DNA from: Sipunculus nudus
Taxonomy: Eukaryota; Annelida; Sipuncula; Golfingiida; Sipunculidae
Assembly: GCA_026874595.1 (NCBI GenBank)
Contig: CM049308.1
Coordinates: 17,420,001 to 17,484,000, forward strand
DNA: 64,000 bases
Direction of reading: 5' to 3'
The translations under genes were made by a program, and so were the position numbers. This document shows, one piece after another, positions 27,101-39,100 of this stretch. Position 1 is the first letter of the stretch, and the number at the start of each line of letters is the position of its first letter. Under the pieces are notes generated by a model. It saw only the letters and a list, made by a program, of their open reading frames with translations, had not been told where the DNA came from and did no database searches.

Positions 27101-30100
27101 ATCAACACCAATCACTGATCATTTGCGTGCATTCTGTGTCATATTCACTGTTACTGTCCACTTATAAAATGTCAGCCCAAACTGAAATGTAAAGCTTTGG
27201 CATAGCCCTAGAAGTGTACCTGTTCAAAGATTCAGAGAGTGGTTTGTCTTACAGGAAGTTTGTAGAACAGTATGGTATATTTAAGGATGCACTGCGTAAC
27301 CTATCAGAATATTAGAAAGATTTTAAAAACAGGATCAATGCTTACAGGTTAAATCTACCATTATGTTACCACACACATATATATATATAAACAATTATAA
27401 ATTATTACTTAATAACTTTTATGTTTTAAAACAGGAAGAAAATACAAACTGGTCCAGATTGCACAATCACTACTTTCGAATCATTCTGCACTATGTGGGG
27501 GAATACCCCTTTCCACACACCCCCTACACCTCTGCTAATTCGCGCTTCAGATATGAGCCCCAGGTCCCACTATTAACCACAGGCGTTTGACACAAGTTTG
27601 TGGTAAATTTATTCATACTATTCACTTAAAAGAAAATGACTGGATATCGCAGAATAGTTTTATGGTTTGATAAAAGCAAGCAGATTAAAGAAAAACAGCT
27701 CGCCCATTCCATGTGTTACTATATATCAACTAATTTCTCTAAATCCTAAATATCGAGTTACATAAACAAAGCCGGGAGATGGAGTTTAGAGCCTTCTAGA
27801 CTACCAGATTTTTCTACAGGAAAGCTTCCAGACCCAAAGAAGTATTACCCCTATTATATTAATTGCATGCATATATATATATACCTGTAATATCTATTAT
27901 ATATTATACTTGGAAATGAAACAGTAATGATAAATCCTGTCGCATTAAGAACTGGAAGTTTATTATTGATCCAGGTTCGTAAGGATAAAGAATTATTGAT
28001 GTAATCACTGAAAACATTTTAAGAGTTTTTGATAAAACAGGAATAATTATAAATGTTAGAATTGTCTTAATATGTTCAGATACAAAGGATAAATATATTA
28101 GAACACTGAACTTGCAGCGAAAAAAAAATTAATATTTGTCTTAGAAGTTTTACCCCACTTGGAAAACAATATTAGTGAAGGCTTATAAATCATGCCAAAA
28201 CATATTTACTATGTGTTTTCAATACCAAATTTCACAGATGTAACAGAAATTTAACAGTCAGCAACAAGGAAAAAGCATCAAATAAAGTTGGTCTCCAAAC
28301 TTTTAGTGCAAAACAAGTGACCCATGGGCCATGACGCTCAGCTTATTTTGACTAGGTGCTCATTTCTTTTATAAATGTTATATATTGCCAATAGCCTATG
28401 GCTAATGTTACTCTTTTGAAAAATGGACAGAAAAATCAAAATTTCAGGATTCATAGGAGATCTGCCGAGGAAAATGGATACTATTTCTACCCTGTCTGTC
28501 TGGGTGCTCAAAATCATGTTTCTGGTCCATAGCTAGCAGAACTTAGGTCACCATGAATCAATTTCAGGTTTCCAAGGAGAATGGCCAAGGACTTCCCTGA
28601 ATGTCATATTAGAAGAGCTAATGGATACAATTTGTGCCCTGTCTGACTGCTTAAAAGCATGCTTCTGGCCAGTAGCTTGCAGAATATAGGTCACTATGAC
28701 CTAATTTCGGGTTTCCGAGGAGAATTTGCCTAGAACCTACCAGGAAGTTGCGTAAGACGATTCTAGACCTAATGGATACAATTTGTGCCCCGGCTTTCTG
28801 TCTGGGTGCTTAAATAACATCTTTTCCTATAGGTCGCAAAATATAGGTCATGATGAACTTATTTTAGTTTTCCAAGGACATTTGCCAAGGACGTCTCAGG
28901 ATGTTACATTAGACGATTCTAGGCCTCACAGATACGATTTGTCCCGATCTGACATTCAGGGTGCTCATATGACATCTTTTTCCTATAGGTCGCAGAATAT
29001 AGGTCAGAGTGACCTAGTTTCAGGTTCCAAGGACATTTGCCTAAGATCTCCCTAAATGTCACGTAAGAAGATTCTAGGCCTAATGGATACAATTTGTGGC
29101 CCGTCTTACTGTCTGGGAACTCACAATCATTTTTCGGTCAGTAGGTTAAAAAATATAGGTCACCATGACCTGATTTCGGGTTTCCAAGGAGACTTGCCCA
29201 GGACCTCCCTTGATGTACAGTTAGAAAATTCTAGGTCTAACGGTTACGATTTGTGCCCTGTTAAAAGACGGACGCCCGGACAACCGGATGGACGCCGGAC
29301 AAAGGCTGATCGCTAGAGCTAAATCTAATTACAATGATCAGCAGGGGTTCCCTTGTTTTAAAGGTAACCCGACAGTGAAAAAAAAACTTACTTTGTACAA
29401 CTCTATACGACAGGGCTTCAACGGACTCCTTTATTTCTTACATTCTCCTATGAATAATTGCCAAGCTCATAAAAATCCCTGTTTTCCAGCATTTAGACTG
29501 TAATTCCCTATATTTTCCTATATATTGTCAATGGACAATATCGGGTTTCTAATTATCTGTTATTAATGAACAATTTTGTTATAAAGTACGGTTTTTGATT
29601 CCCAGTTCTTTTGTAGACCGGTACATGTACTTGTTGCAGTTAGTTATAAGGTTAAACCATCTATAAATCAATTAAACAGACCTTTAGGTGCTGTTTGTAT
29701 AACTAATGGTCATTGAATTAAAGTAACTAAGTACAAAACGACTGTGCAGTGTAAACTCCTACATTTTTGTCTCAGGTATTCCTTTAAAATTCCTATATGT
29801 ATTAATTCAGGGCTTGCTTAGATGTCGTTACGACCTTTACATGCAGTGGGGTACCTTTGAAAATGATTATTGTTATTACCTGTCAAAAGAGAACTATGAC
29901 TTGTTTATTTTATTATCTTGGTATTGCGTATTTAAGTTAGTATAACCAAACGATTGTTCCCATAAATTGTTGTATATTAATCTGCCGTATCATGTATCGA
30001 TGTTAGCTTGGAAATGTAGATAAAGGGAACCCAGATGTCTTATCTGATGTTGGTTTCAGTTCAGTCGTTATTGTGTGAGAACTGTTTCTTAGCAGATTCG

Positions 30101-33100
30101 TCAGCGTTAGTCTATACAGTTTCCTGTAATAACATTGTTTACTGTAGAATTCAAATGCAACGCACCTGCATACTTGATTATTCCCATACTTTTTCTCTGG
30201 TGTCCAATTTGGTATTCATGCACTGAACGAAAGGAGGTCTCGTAATATTGTACAGCGATTGGCCAAGAGCGGTTAGCATTTATGACGAAAGCATCAGTAT
30301 ATTTGCTAAAGCCGCGAGAGTAAAGGCACAATCTCCTATAGGTCAAAGCGCTGGATGGTGTAGTCTGGCCATTTGTCGGTCCAGAGGAGGGGCCAAGATT
30401 GTCTGTGAACTGATCAGATGAGGGGCTATTTTCCGTTGTATTGTATGTCAGAGTCTGGGGGCGGCCAACTGAATTTCACTAACGGACTTGTGAATTGTGT
30501 TTACAGAAGGAATTGTAAACAGCCGATGTGTATCTACCGTGGTGGAGCCCAGCGAACAGGTTAAAGGACAACTGATACGCTGATCTGTCTGTATGGTACC
30601 GAATACTGTCGTGTGTGGTGGCATATCCGGTACAGATTACTGGAGTCATCCAGGGTGATACTTCAGTGACATACATTGTCTGAGGCATGCTGCATTTAAC
30701 GCTGTGTGTCTTTCTGTCAGCGATTCAGAGAAGCGAGTACCTCAAAGGTAGAGACTGTGTTCAGCAAGTGATTTGTTTGACGGCTAGAAATGCTTGTGTA
30801 TCGTGTGTATGAAACCATCAGGACCCGGGGAGTACATTCCTAAGTCACGGGCGCGACGATCATGTAACCGGCGGCTTATGTGCCGGGCGAACTTTCTGTA
30901 AAGTGTGCATTCAGGATTAATCAGGAGTCTGTGCATTTGTGTATTTATGTGAACTCTATGTATATTGTGCCATGTGTGTGGGACGCCTCTCCAGAGAAGC
31001 GTGAGTTAATTTTATTATACTTTTATTATTTATGTTACACACGTCTTTCTCATCATTCGGATTGTATGTGTGAGCTTCAGCCGGTTAAGTTCACCGTTTC
31101 AACAACCTAGAAAATCCATTCCTTCGGGGATGTGACACTTCCGCTTTTGCTTCTAAGTGCCATCTAGTTTCCAATCACAAAACGATTCAAAAGTCTTAAA
31201 TATCTATCTTTTCGATTAAGCTTTAATCATATTACAGCGCAACGCAGTGAAACGGTTTGTATTCTCATTGGCAATCCAATCAAATGTATAAGAAAATACA
31301 AAGGAATTATCTAATTTTAAAGTCTTGCTCAAACTGTGTCACTAAATGGGCACAAGATGGCGATTAGATGCAATAGCGGTTTCGCCGTAATTAATAAGTG
31401 TGCTCTTTAAACAAGTGACCCATGGTTCATGACGTTCAGCTAACTAGAACAGTCTATAATGTTAACATTTTCAACTGTGTCAACAGCAGTCCTGAAGAAC
31501 TGCCTGCTCAGATTTTCATCCTTTTTTCAAATAACCATGCATCCTACTTGTGCAGATGATGCACACTATTTTAGTCTTGGGGTTGAGTGCAAACGTTTTG
31601 CTTTGCAGCCCAGAATACTTAAAAAAGTCTGATTTTCTAAGTGCTAAACCGCATGTAACTCCTAAAAATATGGATCACAGTGGCCTAATTTTGTTATGCA
31701 GCGAGATTAACCAATGAAAGAAGACATGTCTAGGTCAAACATTCAAAATTTATGCCTTGTTAAAAACTGGCCAGTCGTAACAACTGGCCAGCAGTCAATG
31801 TGAAAAATGTAGATGGCGCCACCATTCTTCAACAGCTAAAGGGCTATTCATGATCAATAAACTTGCTGAATTTCAGAAAGAATTGTGAAATCATTACTGG
31901 GCTATTTTATCTAAAGTATGAATTTCATAATTCAACAGCTGAAAATGTAGAAATTTTGCAATTGTGTCCGCAACAGTTCTGAAGAACTGGCTTGGCCAAG
32001 TGTCTTCACTTTTCCCCATGGTAACAGTGATATATTTGCCGTAAGTTTAAGGGTTGAGAGCAAACATTTTGCAGCCCAGACCACTAATATAAATCTACGT
32101 GTTAAAACACAACAAGTGACCCATGGGTCATGACGCTCAGCTGACTGGGAAGAGATTCGCAAAAGGAAATTTTATCATCAGAATGGTAGTATATACCCAT
32201 TCAACTGAAGCATCAAACAGATTAACCAACAGGCCAAGATTTAGTCTGTATTTATATATCTCAAAAATAGAGAAAAATGTGTAAACTTTTAAAACTAGAA
32301 TACGGGTAACCGACAAGTGACTACATGTATCTGCCAAAATCGGATAGTGGGGCATGGATTGAGTGGAAAGGGGAAATAGAGTGAGGTATGTTGCATATTA
32401 GCATGGATGTCTGCAGCCTAAATGTGTATGTAGGTTGTGCCACCTACCACAAATCCAGAAAGCTGTCCAAGTTGTATACACCTGCAAAATTTTAGGCAGA
32501 AAAGTCAAACCACTACATGTATATGAGCGATTTTTGCCCATGGCAGACAAACAGACAAACACTGTGCAAAAATCTTTGCAGGTAACCCCTCCAGTTTTGT
32601 GTATGATAAAGACCTATGTGAGATCTAAACACATGCACAATTTTGGCCCAATCGGTCAAATGGTTCCTGAGATATGAGCTTGGATGTGTCCAGCGTTAAC
32701 TAGAATGTAGGTGGCGCCACCTGTCATAAAATCAAGAAAGCTGTCCACGATGTATAAACCTGCAAAATTTTAGGCAGTTATGTCGAACCACTACAGAGAA
32801 ATGAGTAATTTTAGGCCACGGCAGACTAACAGACAGACGCTGTGCAAACATTGTTACAGGTGGCGCCACCATTTTTTGTGTATGTTACAGAGCTATCAAA
32901 GGGCTACATTTGTATAAATTTTATTTCCTGATCGGTCAAACGGTTCCCGATATATAAGCTTGGATGTCATCAGTGTGAACGTGAACGTAGGTGGCGCCAC
33001 CTGTCATAAAATCAAGAAAGTTATCCTGGATGTATACACATGACGAATTTCAGGTGAATTAGTCAATTCACTGCAGAGATATAAGTGATTTTAACCCAAG

Positions 33101-36100
33101 GCAGATGAACAGATGGACACTGTGCAAACATGGTTACAGGTGGCGCCACCATTTTTTGTGTATGTTATAAAGCAATCCAAGGGCTACATTTGTATCAATT
33201 TTATTTCCTGATCGGTCAAACGGTTCCCGAGATATGAGGGTTTATGAGTGGAAACAGACCCACAAATGGACACTGGATAGAGAGGAAAGGTCAGAGGTCA
33301 ATGCAAATTGGTTAGGCACCAGTTCACATGTGACCCGATAATAGGTGTAAGTTTGGGAAAAATCGGTCCATTAGTCTCCGAGGAGCTCTCTGGAAACGAA
33401 CGCCGCAGCGGCGGAGGAACTCGGTCAAAAACATAGTATCCGCAAAACTTCGTTTTGGCGGATACAAAAATACAGGTGGCTCCACCAGTCTGCAGAAACT
33501 AATAAAAACATCTAATGGTCAATATCCATGCAAAAATCATGGTGATCTCTGCATTAGTTGTTCAGATACTTCAGTTTTTGTATCAAATTGTCCATTATTC
33601 TGAGGGATACTTCGGAGTCCTATAGCTTGAAGGATATGGGTAACAGAGACCTAATTTCAAGTTTCCACAGGCACCTTTCATGGGCCTCCTTGCATGACAA
33701 GAATGAAGATTCTAGGTCCAGTTGTTGCGATTTGTACCCTGTTGACAGATAACCACATCTTTAAAGGTCTCAAAAAAAAGAAAAAATTCGTAAAAATTTG
33801 AAAAAAAAATATAGGTGGCACACCCAGTCTGCAGAAACTGATGGAACAGCTCATGATCAATATGTATGCCAAAAATCATGACCATCAGTGTTGTAGTTAT
33901 TGAAATACTGCAGTTTTTGTATCAAATTTTCCATTATTTGGGGGGGGGGGGGGTATTTTGGACCCATACAGCTTAAAGAATATGGGTAACAGAGACCTAA
34001 TTTCAAGTTTCCATGGAGACTTATCATGGGTCTCCCTGTGTGTCAAGAACGAAGATTCTAGGTCCAGTCGTTACGATTTGTACCCTGTTGACAGATAACT
34101 ACATCCTTAAAGGTCTCAAAAATGGAGAAAACAATTCGTGAACATTGAAAAATACAGGTGGCGCCACCAGTCTGCACAAACTGATGAAACATCTCATGAT
34201 CAATATGTATGTCGAAAATCATGACCATCAGTGATGTAGTTAATGAGATATTGAAGTTTTTGTATGAAATTTTTGACTATTCTGGGGGGTAATTTTGGGC
34301 CCCATAGCTCGAAGGATATGGGTAACAGAGACCTAATTTCTGGTTTCCATGGAGACTTTTCATAGGTCTCTCAGTGTGTCGAAAATGAAGATTCTAGGTC
34401 CAGTCGTTACGATTTGTGCCACGCTAACAGATGACAGCATCCTCAAAGGTCTCAAAAATAGAGGAAAAAATCGTAAAAAATCAAACAGTACAGGTGGCGC
34501 CACCAGTCTGCAGGAACTGATCGAACATCTCATGATCAATATGTATGCCAAAAATGAAGACCATCAGTGATGTAGTTATTGAGATATTGAAGTTTTTGTA
34601 TGAAATCTTTTACTATTCTGGGGGGTACTTTGGGGCCCCATAGCTCAAAGGATATGGGTAACAGAGACCTAATTTCTGGTTTCCAAGGAGATTTTTCATG
34701 GACCTGTCAGTGTGTCAAGAATTAAGATTCTAAGTCCAGTCTTTATGATTTGTGCCTTGTTAACAGATGTTCACATTTTTAAAGGTCTCAAAAATAGAGA
34801 AAAAAATTCGTAAAAAATCGAAAAATACAGGTGGCGCCACCAGTCTGCAGGAAGTGATGTAACATCTCATGATCAATATGTATTCCAAAAATCATGACCA
34901 TCAGTCAAGTAGTTAATGAGATATTGAAGTTTTTGTATGAAATTTTTGACTTTTCTGGGGGGTACTTTGGGGCCACATAGCTCGAAGGATATGGGTAACA
35001 GAGACCTAATTTCTGGTTTCCTAGGAGATTTTTTATGGACCTCTCAGAATCCCAAGTTACAAGGTTCTAGGTCCAGCGGTTACGATTTGTGCCTGGTTAA
35101 CGGACGGACAGACGGACAGACGGACAGACGGACAAAGAGTGATCGCCATAGCTCAGATGACTTTCAGTCAGCTGAGCTAAAAACGCACGTAATTTCCAAA
35201 ATATAGGTTACAGTGACCTTATTTTTTGTATCGAGAGAGATTTACCAAGGATCTATCAGGGTATCAAGTAAAAGGTTTCTTTGTAAACGTTTACGATTTG
35301 TGCCTTGTTAAGGACGGAAGAACGGGCAGACCGCCGGATGGACCACTGACAAAGGGTAATCACTATTGCTCAGATGACCTATGGATCCGGTATCGGCCAT
35401 GAGAAATTACTTGATTTTGCATATTGCCATGTAAAACTCTATGTGTTCGAATTCATATTCGTGAAATAAGCCGAGTAATCATATAAATGCCTTATGGATG
35501 TTCCTTTGGTCAATCCAGCTCTCTCAGAATATACCGATTTACATGTTAAAGGTGAATATAAGATACTAGAATTTTGCATTCAGAGATCGCAGACCTCTGT
35601 CAAGGCAGCTCGTTATTCCCCTTATGGCATTGTCAGAAATGTAGCATTTTTCCTTTAAAAAAATCATTAATCCAAATGGTGATCAGGATTACACCAACAA
35701 CTTAATCATTTGTTCCTTGTTTCATTGCCGAGCTATCCTTAAAAGATTTCCATTAAAATCCGTCAATAACTTTTTTGAGTAATGTTGTTAACAGACTAAC
35801 AGACAAACTAACAAAAAAAACAAACATACCAACGCCGGCAAAAACTATGACGAAGGTGAAGGTTGTCAAAAGAGGTGTAGTTTAACAAATAAGGAAATAG
35901 ACAAGAAAGCGTGGATTGTCATCATAAATGAAAATAATGCGGTTACATAGGAATAAAATGCGAACATTTCTATGATAGGAAATGATCCGTAGACCCGCCC
36001 TTGAGATTTGTTTACACATAAATAACTCAAATGAGTACTTAAAGGACTGGTATTACTTACTTTATGTTTGCTGGACTGTCAGTGGCCACGCACGCTCCAC

Positions 36101-39100
36101 ACGTGAGCACCACCTTTTTTCCTATACACACGCCGCTGCACGAAGTAAGTCCGTTTTCAATATAAGCCATGTGATTCGCATACATTCCAGTTGGATACTC
36201 AGCCCCTATGGGTAAAAAAGAACAGATGCAAGATTATTAACTTGGTAATAAAACGATATGACACAGGACAAAATTTAAACCAGCAGAATCATAACATCAA
36301 CGATTAAATGCACATACTCTGAAACGTGGCAATGTTATAAATATCCCTCACAATATATGATAACAGGGTAGGCAAGTTTTGTTTTTTTTTTTTTTGATTT
36401 TTTACACTCAAGTTATTAACATCATTAATTAACGTCAATTTACGTCATATCAAAACATGTTTTTACACCCTTGTGCATATAAAATACTGTATGAAACCTA
36501 TGTTTGCTCTGAAATGAACAGGTTCAGCTGAACAACAGTATCTAGTAATGATCAATTTGGTATCTCAATCCTACACTTATAATATGTCAAATGGACAATA
36601 TGCTTGACAGTCAGGTGAATGTCCAGCCTGCAATTTGGTTCATGGTTTCCTTCCCAGCTAGCCACTGGCTTGCGCTCTTCAATCAAGGATGAATGGCAGT
36701 CCCCTTGTCTTTTATGGTACTCTACTGGCTATACGCTAAAGTTCTCAAAGGGATGGGTCGTCTTTATTACATCATCCTCAGCCATCAAATGTTATTTACT
36801 TTTTGACAGGCTACACGGCCACTTAAGCACCCTAAATGCCAGCAAAATGCTGTTTAGGGGAAACACTGCTGAGAGTCCAACGGAGGGTGTGATGGAGGAT
36901 GACGTCAGAACTTTAAATCCAATGGACATTTGCATCATGAATGGTTTGGTTAAATTGTAGCCCAGCTGTTTTTTTAAAGTAGCCCAACTAGACACAAGAA
37001 AGCTTTCGAATATGTATCATGGGGCTCTGAGAGGAAAATCGCAAATGGTATCACTTTGCATCAACATTTATGCAGAAAATGATTTTACTGATTGTTTACA
37101 TCTCTCTTAGATTAAAAAATAAATTTAATTTTTATTTTCAGTCGAACTCAACAATTTTGATCATCTTTGGGGCTAACCAAAGTTGTCGTAATTTGGGGGT
37201 GGTCATTTTGAAATTCTAAGTTACATGAATCATATATTCGGGACCAGGCAAGGTGGTCGTAATTTTTTGGATGGTCGCACTTGTGGGATGGTCGCAAGCC
37301 GGGGTTCACTTTATATCATATATAACAGGATATGCGTTAATATTTTTTAAAATTATTGTGAGTATATAAGAATGAATTTTAGTTATTTTCAATACTTGTC
37401 AGTTTTTTATGTTAATAACATTTTTTAACAGTTATTTACAAGTTTTTACAGCGTAATGTAACAAAATAGGTTTTGACCGTGAAAAAAAAAAACATTTTTA
37501 CATTGTAACATTTAACATTAATCTCGGAACTGTTAGGGGTCTTCTTTTGCTTAAACTATATATGAGGGCGGTTGCTTGCTTCTCTTTGAATAGAGCCTGA
37601 TATACTTCACGTCACAGGTAACCAGTAGGTCACCAGTGGTTCAAGTGTCTTTTTTTAACAAGCTGTAATTATGCATCAAAGACTTCAGCACATCTTAGTT
37701 TCATCCCGGTACTTTATCAGAAACTCTCATGCTATAAAGGTATGAGTAACATGCTGTTTCGTGTAGTTAACATTGGGTACATTCAGTACAATTAATTCTA
37801 AGCCGAGAAATGTATTTTAAAGATTTATATTGGATTTTGGACATAAGTTTTATGGCTATATCCATTAAGTCATTTCACTTAATCAGAAAATAATCTGACC
37901 ACATTAAGATTGGTGTAAAAGTACTGAATATCCACTGACCGTACCAACGTTATATTTTTTAAGGGGCTTTCGCTGTATATAAGTGTTTGATGACTATTTA
38001 GATACCTTTCAGATGGAAAGATTAAATTCTTTTAGATGGCAGGACCTTGGGCCATGTACTTCAGAGCTAATCAAGGTTTAAACCCTGACAGAAAAAAAAG
38101 CTCAAAGAGCATCAAACAACATGATCGTAGCTGCATGCAGGTGACGATTCTCACTGCACGTGACGCTTCTCACTGCACGTAACGATTGTCACTACACGTG
38201 ATGATTCTCACTTCACGTGTTGCCACTGTGCAAGTAATGCAGGTTGTAAATTAAAAAGAAATAAAACGTGTTGTGTTGTATGTTATTCTCATTCGTATTA
38301 AAGCCAGCTGTTCGCCTACCTTAAAACCAACGGGATTCTGGCTCACTCTGGTTATTCATTGATGTACTGCCGGTAATTTCTGTTAAGAACAGTTTTTATA
38401 ATGCCCTTCTGATGGGTGTATAGTTTATCTACAAAATGGGGACAATTACACAGCTAGGACCCGCAGCTGCGATGCACCGTATCCAGACGCCTGGTCAATC
38501 GTGTGCTACTGGGCTGCCACGTAGTCCGATGCCACGTAGTCCGATGCCGAAATGGAAATTTGTTACTGTACGTGCTTATTTAAACTAGGATTTGAAAAAG
38601 GGGGAGGTTACATACACGAAATAGGCCTGTACTTCCCTGATATTAATTTAGTATACTTTATGGATCTACCTATGAGATTCGTCAAATTTTATTTTTGCAC
38701 AGAATTGTTAATCTTTACTCCGCAGTGACTGTGCTTTTGTTTAGAAAATAACAACCTGAAATCATTCAGGTAACATTCAACTACTACCACTACGACTACT
38801 TGCCGTGTGGATTCCGAATATAGGGAACACACATATTGAAAAACTAATAGCTAGAGAGTTTTACCCAGATTATATCACTTGAAGCAGCTAACAGGGGTTG
38901 ATTTAGACGGAGCTCATTGGGCGCGCGGCCCCTCTTTTGACAAACAAAATCTTGATTACAGAAAAATACACACTTACCACCGAAAAACAGCGGCGGATTA
39001 TATTCCCAGCTTTGCATGCGAGAGTTATGTGTTAAATTTGCTAGCACACTCCGAACACTTATTTACGTATGCAAGGCTGCTAAGCTCCATCCCACCCATT

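Noticed and set aside
33558-35206. Several similar frames reading like a tandem protein family
   Set aside because: They recur at the 338-bp period of the non-coding core repeat, in both strands, and break at different points.
36619-36960. 113-codon frame in intron 1
   Set aside because: No motif, no splice-site support that I could phase with neighbours, and open frames on both strands.
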